Shown here: in pieces, positions 29,800-38,889 of the stretch
Position numbering within the stretch: position 1 is the stretch's first letter
How the letters are laid out: every line of letters begins with the position of its first letter
The notes under the pieces: model-generated
Told to the model about the DNA's origin: nothing
What the model saw: only the letters and a program-made list of their open reading frames with translations
Database searches by the model: none
Program-made: the position numbers and the translations under genes
Source: Pseudosulfitobacter pseudonitzschiae
GTDB taxonomy: Bacteria; Pseudomonadota; Alphaproteobacteria; Rhodobacterales; Rhodobacteraceae
Direction: 5' to 3'
DNA length: 64,000 nt
Assembly (NCBI RefSeq): GCF_002222635.1
Contig: NZ_CP022415.1
Span: forward strand, 2,232,001-2,296,000

Positions 29800-29984
29800 A
29801 TCGGGCGTCCTTCGGATCAGGTCGGGAATAAGCGTAAAGTGAGGGTCGGTGCGATGGCTCGAACACCTGTTGCCCGGCGTCTCAAGGTGTCAGAGCGCCG
29901 GGGAAATAATTCGAATAATGAGCGCAGGTAGCATCATCATGCCCGCCTTATAAGCAGCGCGGCAAAGCCCTACAAGACCCCTTC

Positions 29985-30038
29985 TTTTGGCGTCAAATAT
30001 CCCGGGGGGCGGCCGCAGGCCGGGGGGGCTGCCCCCTA
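29985..30038 (-). repeat. G/C-rich palindromic intergenic repeat, copy A
   Basis: Read on the minus strand it begins at the TAG stop of the DUF2339 gene. It holds GGGGGCAGCCCCC, then CCGGCCTGCGGCCG, then CCCCCCGGGATATTTG and ends near CCAAAAGAA. The order and spacing match copy B after truA (36578-36632). The nested hairpin lets it act as a transcript end or processing site. Confidence 0.7.
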
Positions 30039-32753
30039 GCCGCCCTCGGGTGCACGCGCCACCGTCTTGCCTTGCGCCCAACGGTTCAGCCATGCCAGCC
30101 CCGCCAGCGACAATCCCAACACCAACAACGAAAACACCCGCACCAGACCGCCCAGCCCCGAAATGTCGATCAGGAACACTTTGGCCACTGCCAGTCCTAT
30201 CACCACCAGCCCCGCGCGCCGCATCAGTGCCGAATTGGCCGCCATTGACTGATAGAACAGCGCAGCACCTGCCAGCAGCAGTGCCACGGTATAGGTATAA
30301 AGCTCGCCCTGCCCCATGCCGCGATCCAGTTCCATCGCGTCCGGTCCCTGCCAGAAATGGCGGATCACGCAGAACAGCCAGAGCACCCCCAGCGCACCTG
30401 CCAGTCCCGCCATTGCCAGCCGCAGCAGCCGTGGCAAGGTGTCGATCCGCCACACGCCCAAGGCCAGCACAAGCGCCGGTGCCAGATAGGCCGGTGCCAG
30501 CGTGTTGACAACCGGCGGTCCCGCCACATCGGCAAACCACGAACTCAGAAGCGGCGAAAGCAAGATTGCCCCCAAGGCCAGTGCGCCCAGCCCGGTCAGG
30601 GCAAAGACCGTTGCCAGCCCCGCCCGCACCCACCGCAGCACAGGCCGTCTCGCCATACGCTGAGCTTGCGCCAGCGCCAGCCCGAACCAGATCGACGCAA
30701 ACAGCCCCATCGCCCAATGCGATCCGACGCTGTCCTCGTCCAGCACCGAAGCGATGGCGCGATAGACCAGCAGCGTCAGCAGTATGCCGCCAAACGACCA
30801 TGCTGCGCTGTCAAGGATCAGTACCGCTTCGTCCCGTCGTCCTTGTTCGACGCGCGGACGCAGCAGCCACAGCCCTGCCACCATCGCGGCAAAAGCGCTG
30901 CCATGGGCCAGCAGCATCTCGGGCAGGGTGACGTCGATGGCCCAGATCAGCCCCGGATCGACCACCAGCCGGTAGCCCAGCGTGGCCACGCCCGCAGCGA
31001 CAAACCAGCCCATTTGCGGCAAATCAAACCGCCGGTCCAGCCATGCGGCCACCACCACCGTCACCGCAATCGCCGCAGTCAACGCCGCCAGCGACAGGAT
31101 CAGCACCAGCGCAAAGGTGATGCACGACAGCGCCGACAGTACAAAAAACGCGGTGCGCAGGCGATGCTCCGGCCCGTCGACGCGGGCAAAGCGTTCTGCC
31201 ATTACCCCCATCATCAGCGCCAGTGCCGCCGCATGAAGCGCCCAAGGGTATGCGCCAATCGCAAGCGCGGGTCGCCATGTCACCTCGATCAGCACCGCCA
31301 ACCCCGGTGCGATCACCGCCGCCGCAGCCGCCCAAAGCGGGGCAAACGCCCCTCCGCGCATTGACCGCCACGCGGCCAGCAAGGACAACACCGCACCAAT
31401 CGCCACCAACACGCTGACCGCCCACGGAAACTTGGCTTCGGGCGCGTCAACATAAGTGTTCAGATAATCCGACACCACCTCTGCATGATCCAACCCGATC
31501 AGCGCCACTGCGGCACCAAGGCCCGCCAGTGGTAGCAAAGTTTGATCCTGCAAGGCCGGTGCGGGCACCGACCAACAGGTCCAGGCCCCCGCCAGAAGTG
31601 CCAACGCCAGAATCGACAGCCAGAACTCGGCCACGCCGCCATGCGCGGTCATCACCAGCGACACCACGGTCACACCCAGCGCCCCCACCGACAGCAGCGT
31701 CGGAAAGATCGGGCGTGCATCCTTGCGAAGCTGGTGGATCAAAACCCCGCTGTGGTCGGGCATCACCGACCGCGCCGGAATCAGCAGCGCCATCAGCGCC
31801 AGCGCAAAAACATAGGCCACGAATGCTGCAATCGTGTGATCCGCACCCGCCACCAGCAGCCAGCCCGCGACATAGGCCAGAACAAGGCTGAGCACCGAAA
31901 CCCAAGCCCAGCGCTTCAGCGTATCGATGCCCAGACCAAGCGCTGCGATAATGGCGAAATATCCGTAGAAAATCGTCGGATCATCCGACGAGCCGCCGAC
32001 CACAAAGGGCGCGGCAAAGGCGCCGATCACGCCAACAGCCGCCAGAAGCGGCCCGTAGAACCAGCCCAACACCAAGGCAACCAGCGCCACCAGCATCATG
32101 CCAACCAGCGCCGTTTCCGGCCCGATCAGGTCATAGAGCAGCCGCGCCGACAGCACGCCGCCGAACAGCGATACGATCCCTGCGCCGGAAAAGACCGACG
32201 GCAGATAGGCGGTGCTTGTGTCTTCTCCGTCTCCGAACCGGCGGCGGATGTATTCCCCCGCGCCGATCAGCACCGCGCCAAAGACCAGCGCCGCAGCAAC
32301 CCGTGCGGCAGGCGGCAACAAACCGTTCTCGACACCGTATTGCACCAAGAACAGCCCCGCCAATGCCAGCGACAGCGCCGAAACGGCATAGAACCAGTTG
32401 TCTGCCAGCCATGCGCTCAGCCGTTGCACCCACTCTGTCGCGCGCGACGGCGTTGGCGGTTTGGCGGCCGCAGCCTGACGCGCAGCGATCACAGCCGCGG
32501 CGGGCGGTTCGGGCCGCTTGGGCCGTTCGGACGGCTCTGGCCTGACCTGTGGGGCAACATCCGCAATGGTCGCACCGGCTGGCGCATCTGTTTCGGACGG
32601 CACGGGCAGGCCCCTGGTGCGCCGCAGCAGGGCCAGTTCCTTTTCGACGTCTTCGAGACGGGATTTCACACCGCTGTGGCTGATCAGCAAATAAATCAAC
32701 ACCACGGGAATCGCTAAAACGATTCCTCCGATCACAACCAGAAGACCTTCCAT
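30036..32753 (-). CDS. DUF2339 giant polytopic membrane protein
   Basis: A 905-residue protein made almost wholly of TM helices (about 25). It starts with a signal-anchor (LLVVIGGIVLAIPVVLIYLL), a short coiled coil (SRLEDVEKELALLRRTRG) and a charged Pro/Ala-rich cytoplasmic linker up to about residue 105. DUF2339 proteins have no assigned function; their helix-dense form resembles transporters or envelope scaffolds. The ATG at 32753 has GAGCGGA upstream. It is monocistronic, follows the ycjF-type gene by 77 bases and ends in the palindromic repeat. Confidence 0.88.
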   Translation of the reverse strand: MEGLLVVIGGIVLAIPVVLIYLLISHSGVKSRLEDVEKELALLRRTRGLPVPSETDAPAGATIADVAPQVRPEPSERPKRPEPPAAAVIAARQAAAAKPPTPSRATEWVQRLSAWLADNWFYAVSALSLALAGLFLVQYGVENGLLPPAARVAAALVFGAVLIGAGEYIRRRFGDGEDTSTAYLPSVFSGAGIVSLFGGVLSARLLYDLIGPETALVGMMLVALVALVLGWFYGPLLAAVGVIGAFAAPFVVGGSSDDPTIFYGYFAIIAALGLGIDTLKRWAWVSVLSLVLAYVAGWLLVAGADHTIAAFVAYVFALALMALLIPARSVMPDHSGVLIHQLRKDARPIFPTLLSVGALGVTVVSLVMTAHGGVAEFWLSILALALLAGAWTCWSVPAPALQDQTLLPLAGLGAAVALIGLDHAEVVSDYLNTYVDAPEAKFPWAVSVLVAIGAVLSLLAAWRSMRGGAFAPLWAAAAAVIAPGLAVLIEVTWRPALAIGAYPWALHAAALALMMGVMAERFARVDGPEHRLRTAFFVLSALSCITFALVLILSLAALTAAIAVTVVVAAWLDRRFDLPQMGWFVAAGVATLGYRLVVDPGLIWAIDVTLPEMLLAHGSAFAAMVAGLWLLRPRVEQGRRDEAVLILDSAAWSFGGILLTLLVYRAIASVLDEDSVGSHWAMGLFASIWFGLALAQAQRMARRPVLRWVRAGLATVFALTGLGALALGAILLSPLLSSWFADVAGPPVVNTLAPAYLAPALVLALGVWRIDTLPRLLRLAMAGLAGALGVLWLFCVIRHFWQGPDAMELDRGMGQGELYTYTVALLLAGAALFYQSMAANSALMRRAGLVVIGLAVAKVFLIDISGLGGLVRVFSLLVLGLSLAGLAWLNRWAQGKTVARAPEGG

Positions 32754-32830
32754 TCCGCTCTACCCTTGCCCAACGTTCAAAACGCACGATAACGCTTTGG
32801 TGAAGCGGCGCAAAGCATGGAAATCCTGAC

Positions 32831-33826
32831 CTAGCGATCTTTGGACCCGAACAGGCCGGTCAGACTGCGTTGGACGATGCCACGGCTGGTGGGACGTTTG
32901 CCTGCGGGGAAGGGCAAAGGGCGGCACACCTCCATTGCAGCCACACCGACGCGGGCGGTCAGCGCGCCGTTGACCAGCCCTTCGCCAAAACGTCGCGACA
33001 GCTTGCCCAGAAGCGACCCGCCCAGCACAGGTTCCAACATATCGTCGCCCACAGCCACGGCCCCCGTGGCCACCAGATGCGACAGCACGGCACGGGTCAG
33101 CCGCCAGCTTCCAAAGAACCCCGAGCGCCCGCCATACACATCCGCCACGCGGCGGATCATGCGCAAATTGGCGGTCAGCGCTGCAGCCACATCGGCCAGC
33201 GCCAGCGGCACCAGCGCGGTCACTGCGGCCACCTGCCGTGCCGCTGCTTCAACCTCGCGCGAGGCGGCGGTATCCAGCGGGGCCAGCAATTCGGCATCGG
33301 CCAGTGTCAGCAAAGCGGCGGCGTCCATCTGGTCGCCGCGCAATTCGTTCAGCCGGTCGCGGCCCCAGCGGGTGTCTTCGCGGCGGCTGTAAAGCGCCAC
33401 CAACCGGTCGGTAACTTTGCGCGCAGCCACCAGATCGGCGGCCTCGATCGCAGTGGCGGCCTGATGGCGCAGGTCGTCGATACGGGTCAGCCGCGCGAGT
33501 GCTGCCAGTTCGCGGATGGCCATCATCAGCAGGATCACAACGAACAGCGTAAACAACCCCGTGACGATCCAGCCCAGAACGGGTGCCCGCGCGATCAGGT
33601 CGTTGGCAAAATCCCACGCGGCAACCGAAACCACCGTGCCGGTCAGCGTCGTCAACACCCACCAGAACAGCCGCGCCAACAGTGACGGACGGCGCGCGGC
33701 CATCCGCGCGGCGGTCTGCATGGCGCGCCCTTGTGGCATCGGTGCCTCGATGGTGTCAGGCACCGGAGGCGCATCGGCCACCGAGGGCGTCTGGGAAAGA
33801 TCTATCAAAACCGGACCTTTGGCCAT
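32831..33826 (-). CDS. TIGR01620/DUF697 membrane protein (YcjF-like)
   Basis: A 331-residue inner-membrane protein from the ATG at 33826. Two adjacent TM helices lie around residues 55-105 (LFWWVLTTLTGTVVSVAAW and VLGWIVTGLFTLFVVILLMM). They are followed by a soluble helical DUF697 domain ending in a Gly-rich amphipathic region. It pairs with YcjX-type GTPase-like proteins, and the two are often phage-shock or envelope-stress linked; the exact role is unknown. Its start overlaps the GNAT stop as TAATG with AAGGAG upstream, so the three genes are coupled. Confidence 0.85.
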   Translation of the reverse strand: MAKGPVLIDLSQTPSVADAPPVPDTIEAPMPQGRAMQTAARMAARRPSLLARLFWWVLTTLTGTVVSVAAWDFANDLIARAPVLGWIVTGLFTLFVVILLMMAIRELAALARLTRIDDLRHQAATAIEAADLVAARKVTDRLVALYSRREDTRWGRDRLNELRGDQMDAAALLTLADAELLAPLDTAASREVEAAARQVAAVTALVPLALADVAAALTANLRMIRRVADVYGGRSGFFGSWRLTRAVLSHLVATGAVAVGDDMLEPVLGGSLLGKLSRRFGEGLVNGALTARVGVAAMEVCRPLPFPAGKRPTSRGIVQRSLTGLFGSKDR

Positions 33827-34281
33827 TACAGCGTCTCCTTGTCTGCGCGCCATTCATAGCGCACATCGGGCAGGCCAACATCATTGCCCGCCCCGTCTGT
33901 GTGTCGCACTGCACAAAAGCCCGCGCGCTCGTAAAAGCGGTTGGCCCCCGTGTTCGCGGTGAACGACCATAACCCCAGCCGCGTGCTGCACGCCTTGGCA
34001 TGGTCCAGCAACGCGGTGCCAACGGCGCGGTTCTGCACCTCGGGCGCGACATAGAGGCCTTGGATTTCGGTGTATTGCAACGCCAGAAACCCAACCACAC
34101 CCGCATCGGTGCGGGCGGTGGTCACCCAGCCTGCGTCGATCATGTCAGCGACAAACATGATCTCTTCGGCCCGCGAATGGACCCGTGGCAACCACGGCGT
34201 TGCGTCGACATTCGCGCCAAGGATCGCACCCACCGTGCCTGCATCCAGCGAGCGGGCGGCGCAGATTTGCACAGCGTTCAC
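33826..34281 (-). CDS. GNAT family N-acetyltransferase
   Basis: A 151-residue acetyltransferase. The acetyl-CoA-binding motif A is the segment LYVAPEVQNRAVGTALLDHA near residues 76-95, followed by FTANTGANRFYERAGF, the motif B signature. The target may be a small molecule, a protein N-terminus or a ribosomal protein; nothing shows which. It sits exactly between ycjX and the ycjF-type gene and overlaps both (four bases with ycjX, one with ycjF), an arrangement that implies co-translation. Confidence 0.9.
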   Translation of the reverse strand: MNAVQICAARSLDAGTVGAILGANVDATPWLPRVHSRAEEIMFVADMIDAGWVTTARTDAGVVGFLALQYTEIQGLYVAPEVQNRAVGTALLDHAKACSTRLGLWSFTANTGANRFYERAGFCAVRHTDGAGNDVGLPDVRYEWRADKETL

Positions 34282-35684
34282 AACTTGTCCCCGATCAGGA
34301 ATTGCGCGGCACGGTCCAGTCGGATGTGCGGCGGCCCGTCGCCCGGGCGCAGGGTCAGCGTGGCAGGGGCAAAGCGCATCACCTGATAGTCGCCTGCCAG
34401 CCAGTTTTCGCCGCGCTGCGGATTCAACAAGTGCGACGGATCGCTTGGCAGGTGACCGGGGAAAAACGCGGCCTGCTTGCCAGTGTCCAGCAGCTTGCCC
34501 TGCACCATGCCCAGCGTTTCGCCGTCATGCGGCATGTCGGTTTCGGTTGTCGCACGCAACGACGCGATGGCCAGCGACTGGGTATCGGCCCCCGCAAAGC
34601 GCGCCTTGTCCGTCGCATCGCGCACCAAGGCTTGCATGATCGCCGTCAGTTGCGCGTGCTGGCTGTGGTGCAAATGGTCGGCCTTGGTCGCGGCAAACAG
34701 AATTTTCTCGACCCGTTTTCCCATCAGCAGCCGCGTCAGAAACGCGTTCCGCCCGGGACGAAAGGCCGACAGGATGTCGGTCAGCGCCCCGCGCAGATCC
34801 TCAAGCGCTACGGGACCGTTGTGAACGGCCCCCAAGGCATCAACCAGCACCACCTGACGGTCGATGCGGGCGAAATGGTCGCGAAAGAACGGTTTGACCA
34901 CCTGCGATTTATAGGCCTCGTAGCGGCGGTCCATCTCGCGCAGCAGTGACCCGCGCGGGGCGCCCCCTGCAGGCAGTGGTGCAAAGGTCAGCACCGGAGA
35001 ACCCGCCAGATCGCCCGGCAACAAGAACCGGCCCGGTGCGCAATCAGAGTATCCCGCCCGCCGCGCGTCTTGCAAATAGGCGGCAAAACTGGCGGCAAGA
35101 TCTTGGGCTACGGGTTCGTCCAGCTTGGCGGCACCTTGAACCTGCGCGACTTTCGCGCGGTAGCTGGCGGCCTCTTCACGGCCGGCAATCGACTTCAGCG
35201 TTGCTGCGGACCATTCGCTGTAGGTTTTGTCCATCAGCGTCAGATCCAGCAGCCATTCACCGGGGTAATCGACAATGTCGACGTGCACGGTGCGCGGCCC
35301 TTTCAGCCCCGCCAGCAGCCCCTTGGGCCGCACCCGCAGGCTGACCCGCAGTTCCGAGATGTAGCGCGTGCTGTCAGGCCAGTGGGCGGGATCAGCAGTC
35401 AGCGCGCCCAGATGGCTTTCGTAATCGAATCGCGGAATCGTATCGTCGGGCTGCGGTTGCAGGAACGCCGCCTCGATCCGCCCTTCGGAAGCCGCAAGAA
35501 GGTGCGGCATCCGGCCACGGTCCAGCAGGTTGGCCACCAGCGAGGTGATGAACACCGTCTTGCCCGACCGCGCAAGGCCGGTGACACCAAGGCGCACGAC
35601 CGGTTCAAAAAGTGTTTCTGATACCGTGTCTTGTACCGTCTCGACGCTGCGCACCAGACTATCGGCAATTGCTGAAATGACCAC
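34278..35684 (-). CDS. YcjX family P-loop protein
   Basis: A 468-residue YcjX-type GTPase-like protein. The P-loop is GLARSGKT at residues 36-43 inside [20 protein letters not shown], and the second nucleotide motif region is [10 protein letters not shown]. The partner DUF697 membrane protein is encoded two genes downstream. I place the start at a GTG (35684) with AAGGG eight bases upstream, giving a usual family length. The longer in-frame region upstream runs into truA control sequence. Family members respond to heat or envelope stress, but the molecular role is undefined. Confidence 0.9.
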   Translation of the reverse strand: MVISAIADSLVRSVETVQDTVSETLFEPVVRLGVTGLARSGKTVFITSLVANLLDRGRMPHLLAASEGRIEAAFLQPQPDDTIPRFDYESHLGALTADPAHWPDSTRYISELRVSLRVRPKGLLAGLKGPRTVHVDIVDYPGEWLLDLTLMDKTYSEWSAATLKSIAGREEAASYRAKVAQVQGAAKLDEPVAQDLAASFAAYLQDARRAGYSDCAPGRFLLPGDLAGSPVLTFAPLPAGGAPRGSLLREMDRRYEAYKSQVVKPFFRDHFARIDRQVVLVDALGAVHNGPVALEDLRGALTDILSAFRPGRNAFLTRLLMGKRVEKILFAATKADHLHHSQHAQLTAIMQALVRDATDKARFAGADTQSLAIASLRATTETDMPHDGETLGMVQGKLLDTGKQAAFFPGHLPSDPSHLLNPQRGENWLAGDYQVMRFAPATLTLRPGDGPPHIRLDRAAQFLIGDKL

Positions 35685-35799
35685 CCGTCGCACCCTTGTA
35701 ACCTGTGACCAGCCTTGTGGTGGCCCGTCCTGTTTCAAACAACATAGGCAGTCCATCACAGGCTTGCCAGTGGGGCTGCGTGGCGCTAGGGCATGCGCC

Positions 35800-36570
35800 A
35801 TGCCCCGTTACGCGTTAAAAGTCGAATATCATGGTGCGCCATTCGTCGGATGGCAGCGGCAACCGGACCAGCCGTCGGTTCAGGGTGCCATCGAAGCTGC
35901 GCTGGCCAAACTTGAACCGCGCGCCCACACGATCGCAGCCGCAGGACGTACCGATGCGGGCGTACATGCGCTGGCGCAAGTCGCCCATTGCGACATGGAA
36001 AAGGACTGGGACCCATTTCGTCTCTCCGAGGCGCTAAACTATCACCTCAAGCCCGCGCCGGTGGCAATTGTCGACTGCGCCGTGGTCGATGGAGACTGGC
36101 ACGCGCGGTTTTCGGCGCTGGAGCGCAAATACCTGTTCCGCTTGCTGATGCGCAGACCACCCGCGACGCACCAAGAAGGTCTGGTCTGGCGGGTCAATTG
36201 CGAACTGGATGTGGACGCGATGCGCGAAGGGGCGGCGCATTTGCTGGGATTGCATGATTTCACCACCTTCCGGTCATCGATCTGTCAGGCGGAAAGCCCC
36301 GTAAAAACGCTGGATGCGCTGGATATTGTGCGCGTCGAAACGGACTGGGGACCAGAGGTGCAGTTTACCGTGCGGGCACGGTCGTTTCTGCACAATCAGG
36401 TGCGCAGTTTCGTCGGCACGCTGGAACGGGTGGGCAATGGTGGCTGGACACCCGATGATGTGCGCCGCGCCCTGATAGCGTGTGACCGTGCTGCCTGCGG
36501 GCCGGTCTGTCCGCCGCAGGGGTTGTATCTGGCGGGTGTACAATACCCCGACAATCCGTTCGGCGGATAG
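35800..36570 (+). CDS. truA: tRNA pseudouridine(38-40) synthase
   Basis: Isomerises uridines 38-40 in the anticodon arm of tRNAs. The 256-residue protein has catalytic D52 within [17 protein letters not shown], the tRNA-binding segment [13 protein letters not shown] and the C-terminal [17 protein letters not shown] motif. The ATG at 35800 is preferred because it gives the canonical MPRYAL N-terminus; a longer frame runs over the divergent ycjX start. It ends eight bases before the palindromic repeat copy B. Confidence 0.95.
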   Translation: MPRYALKVEYHGAPFVGWQRQPDQPSVQGAIEAALAKLEPRAHTIAAAGRTDAGVHALAQVAHCDMEKDWDPFRLSEALNYHLKPAPVAIVDCAVVDGDWHARFSALERKYLFRLLMRRPPATHQEGLVWRVNCELDVDAMREGAAHLLGLHDFTTFRSSICQAESPVKTLDALDIVRVETDWGPEVQFTVRARSFLHNQVRSFVGTLERVGNGGWTPDDVRRALIACDRAACGPVCPPQGLYLAGVQYPDNPFGG

Positions 36571-36577
36571 GCCGGTA

Positions 36578-36632
36578 CGGGGGCCAGCCCCCGGCCTACG
36601 GCCTCCCCCGGAGTTTTTCTGGCAAGATGAAG
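36578..36632 (+). repeat. G/C-rich palindromic intergenic repeat, copy B
   Basis: Starts seven bases after the truA stop: GGGGGCCAGCCCCC, then CCGGCCTACGGCC, then TCCCCCGGAG, a T-run and CTGGCAAGATGAAG. It follows the same order as copy A (29985-30038), with both copies in sense orientation to the gene they follow. The hairpin plus T-run looks able to terminate truA transcription. Confidence 0.7.
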
Positions 36633-36638
36633 ACGGGT

Positions 36639-37217
36639 TCAGGCCTGCGGCTTTGGCAGGCCGAGCCAGAGCGGACCCTTGCGGTAGCCGCCACGGATCA
36701 GGTGGCCGCGTTTGCGCGCCTCCGGGAAGGTGTCCAGCCAGTCGCGGTAGCGGTCGTTGGTGACGATACGCGCGCCTTGATCGCGGGCGGCTTGCAAGAT
36801 CAGCGGATCGGCGGGCGTGCCCTTGTCCACCACCCTCACTTGACCATGCGGCAGGCCAAGGGCTGCGGCGAAGTCATTGTCGTGCCAATAGCTTCCTTTC
36901 AGCAGGTACCCTGCGTTGGCGTCAAAGATCACCGACGGGGACAAGCCCCGCGCGGTCAGGGCGGCGATCACCTCGCGGACGGGGGCAAGATCGGGGGTTT
37001 GGGTTTTCCAGTACATAACGTTTGATCCGTCGAGGATGACCGGTGGACCCGAGGACCTCTTTCGTTTCGGCGCTGGCTTTTGCTGACGCAACAGCAAGAT
37101 CGCGGCAGCCAAGGCCATCGGAGCTGCAAGCAACAACAGGTCAGACCAGCCGGGCACGACAAGAGCAACGGCAATACCAAAGAGCGAGATCAGGAAAAGG
37201 AAAAGAGGCGCACGCAT
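36639..37217 (-). CDS. Membrane-anchored Zc3h12a-like (NYN/PIN) ribonuclease
   Basis: A 192-residue protein. The N-terminal 45 residues form one or two TM helices (MRAPLFLFLISLFGIAVALV, LLLLAAPMALAAAILLL) followed by a KPAPKRKRSS basic stretch. From residue 60 it is a NYN/Zc3h12a-type PIN domain: VILDGSNVMYW (first acidic residue), VIFDANAGYLLKG, VVDKGTPADPLIL and RIVTNDRYRDW carry the metal-site acids. The family contains single-strand-specific RNases. The cytosolic domain held at the membrane suggests local RNA turnover, but substrates are unknown. It converges on truA and lies 46 bases from DoxX. Confidence 0.75.
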   Translation of the reverse strand: MRAPLFLFLISLFGIAVALVVPGWSDLLLLAAPMALAAAILLLRQQKPAPKRKRSSGPPVILDGSNVMYWKTQTPDLAPVREVIAALTARGLSPSVIFDANAGYLLKGSYWHDNDFAAALGLPHGQVRVVDKGTPADPLILQAARDQGARIVTNDRYRDWLDTFPEARKRGHLIRGGYRKGPLWLGLPKPQA

Positions 37218-37263
37218 GGCGCCGTTTTACCCCCGGACTGTGGCGGGGCCAAGTCTGGTTGTG

Positions 37264-37620
37264 TCAGCTTGCATCAGGGTGGCTTGCCAGTGCCAGAAGA
37301 CCGCCCGCAATCGCCCAGTTCTTGACGAAAATCGTCATCTGCCACGGATCTTCGGGGATGAAGTGAAAGACCGATGTGACCATGCAATAAGCGGCCAGTG
37401 CCAGCGCCATCAGGCCGAGGCGGATGCCGAACCAAAGGCAAAAGGCCCCCAGCACGTTGAACACCATTGCAGGCCAGACCAGCAGAGCGGGCAGGCCAAT
37501 GCCGCGTAGCAGGTCCATCGTTGGAACCGGATCGGTGATTTTCTGAACTGCCCCAGCCGCAAAAAGCGCGCCCAAAAGGACGCGCCCTGCGCGAAACGAC
37601 CACAGCCGGCAACCGGTCAC
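37264..37620 (-). CDS. DoxX family membrane protein
   Basis: A 118-residue protein with four TM helices and the DoxX pattern (RVLLGALFAAGAVQKITDP in TM1, AMVFNVLGAFCLWFG in TM2). The start is a GTG at 37620 overlapping the msrB stop as GTGA, with no strong ribosome site, so it probably depends on coupling to msrB. DoxX-like proteins have been tied to thiosulfate/quinone chemistry and redox stress; the role here is open. Its coupling to a methionine sulfoxide reductase points to redox work at the membrane. Confidence 0.82.
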   Translation of the reverse strand: MTGCRLWSFRAGRVLLGALFAAGAVQKITDPVPTMDLLRGIGLPALLVWPAMVFNVLGAFCLWFGIRLGLMALALAAYCMVTSVFHFIPEDPWQMTIFVKNWAIAGGLLALASHPDAS

Positions 37621-38093
37621 GCGGTTTCTGGGGTGAACGTCAGACTGACACCGTTCAGACAATGGCGTTTGCCCGTAGGCTGGGGCCCGTCGTCAAAGAT
37701 ATGGCCCAGATGGCTGCCGCAGCGGCGGCAATGGCATTCGGTGCGCACAAAAAACAGCAGTTTGCGGTCGTCTTTGGTGCCAATCGCATTGGGCAAAGCT
37801 TGGTAAAAGCTGGGCCAGCCGGTGCCGCTTTTGAATTTGGTCTTGGCGTCATACAGCGCCAGATCGCAGCCCTTACAGTGAAAGATGCCTGCACGTGTTT
37901 CATCGTTCAGGGGGCTGGTAAAGGCGCGCTCGGTCTCTTCCTCGCGCATGACGGCATATTCGGTATCGGTCAGCATCGCGCGCCATTCGGCCTCGGTGCG
38001 TGTGATTTCGAAACCGCCCTCGGAGGTGGCGGCAAACCCCGGACGCGCAAAGACCAGCGCGGTGCCTGAGGCTAGAAAATTTCGGCGTAACAT
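37617..38093 (-). CDS. msrB: Exported peptide-methionine (R)-S-oxide reductase
   Basis: Reduces methionine-R-sulfoxide in proteins. The 158-residue protein has a twin-Arg-like signal (MLRRNFLASGTALVFARPGF) and the MsrB fold with zinc cysteines C73, C76, C122 and C125. The catalytic C145 lies in RHCLNG. The signal predicts periplasmic action. It is coupled to DoxX by a four-base overlap and lies downstream of fasciclin. The reductant partner is not encoded here; DoxX or a quinone pathway is a guess. Confidence 0.92.
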   Translation of the reverse strand: MLRRNFLASGTALVFARPGFAATSEGGFEITRTEAEWRAMLTDTEYAVMREEETERAFTSPLNDETRAGIFHCKGCDLALYDAKTKFKSGTGWPSFYQALPNAIGTKDDRKLLFFVRTECHCRRCGSHLGHIFDDGPQPTGKRHCLNGVSLTFTPETA

Positions 38094-38202
38094 AAGGTGA
38101 TCCTTTCAAGACAAAGGTAGGTTTGAAGGGGATCGTGTCAAAAAGTGGGTTGGCCGCTGACATGGGGGGCCGGCAACCAACCCGGTCGGAAAATACGCGT
38201 AC

Positions 38203-38754
38203 TTACTTCGGCACAAGAACCGAATTGACGACATGAATGACGCCATTCGACTGGTTCACGTCCGCAATCGTTACTCTTCCGACTTTCCCGTTTTCATCAT
38301 AGATATAGACGTTTCGTCCCTTCACCTGCGCCGAGAGCGCATCACCCGACAAGGTTTGCATGTGAAAGAAGCCGTCTTTGGAATTCTTCGCATTCTGGAC
38401 AATCCTTGCGGCCGACAAATCGCCTGCAACGACGTGGGCTGTCAGCACTTTGGTCAACATGCCCTTGTTCTCAGGCATCAACAGCGTGTCCACCGTACCG
38501 TCGGGCAATTTTGCAAATGCCGCATTGGTGGGTGCAAAGACCGTAAAGGGCCCCGCGCCTTGCAGGGCATCAACCAGACCTGCGGCTTTGACGGCTGCAA
38601 CCAGCGTGGTGTGATCTGCCGAGTTCACGGCGTTTTCGATGATGTTTTTGTCTTCGAACATCGGCGCGCCGCCCACGTCGGGGTTGGCGGCAAATGCGGA
38701 TGTGGCCAGCACGGTGCCCAAAGTGAGGGCTGCAAGCGTTTTGATCGGTGTCAT
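38203..38754 (-). CDS. Fasciclin (FAS1) domain protein, secreted
   Basis: A 183-residue precursor: signal peptide to about residue 22 (TVLATSAFA), then one FAS1 domain with its H1 box (GPFTVFAPTNAAFAKLP) and H2 box (TIADVNQSNGVIHVVNSVLV). Secreted FAS1 proteins mediate adhesion or bind small aromatics; in alphaproteobacteria they often sit in ECF sigma regulons. It lies 136 bases downstream of an anti-sigma gene, separated by a strong hairpin. The ATG at 38754 has GGAAGGA upstream. Confidence 0.93.
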   Translation of the reverse strand: MTPIKTLAALTLGTVLATSAFAANPDVGGAPMFEDKNIIENAVNSADHTTLVAAVKAAGLVDALQGAGPFTVFAPTNAAFAKLPDGTVDTLLMPENKGMLTKVLTAHVVAGDLSAARIVQNAKNSKDGFFHMQTLSGDALSAQVKGRNVYIYDENGKVGRVTIADVNQSNGVIHVVNSVLVPK

Positions 38755-38817
38755 AACTTCATTCCTTCCAAGTTTGTGCAGCGGCGTTTCCCCCCTGCTT
38801 GACCCGAGCCACGCAAA

Positions 38818-38858
38818 ACGCCGCGTGAAGTTTCACGCGGCGTTCATTTTTTCCGATT
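38818..38858. terminator. Perfect hairpin between anti-sigma and fasciclin genes
   Basis: A 12-base inverted repeat ACGCCGCGTGAA/TTCACGCGGCGT spans 38818-38843. The long T-runs (38846-38852 and beyond) follow on the plus strand, while only TTTT follows on the minus strand, the direction of both neighbours. It may attenuate read-through from the sigma operon, or end an antisense transcript. Confidence 0.7.
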
Positions 38859-38889
38859 TTTTTTCGGCAGTGCGTTTTGGCGCGGCTTT

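Noticed and set aside
29800-29984. tRNA-like fragments in the gap between ileS and the palindromic repeat
   Set aside because: No cloverleaf with a proper T-loop and acceptor stem can be drawn.
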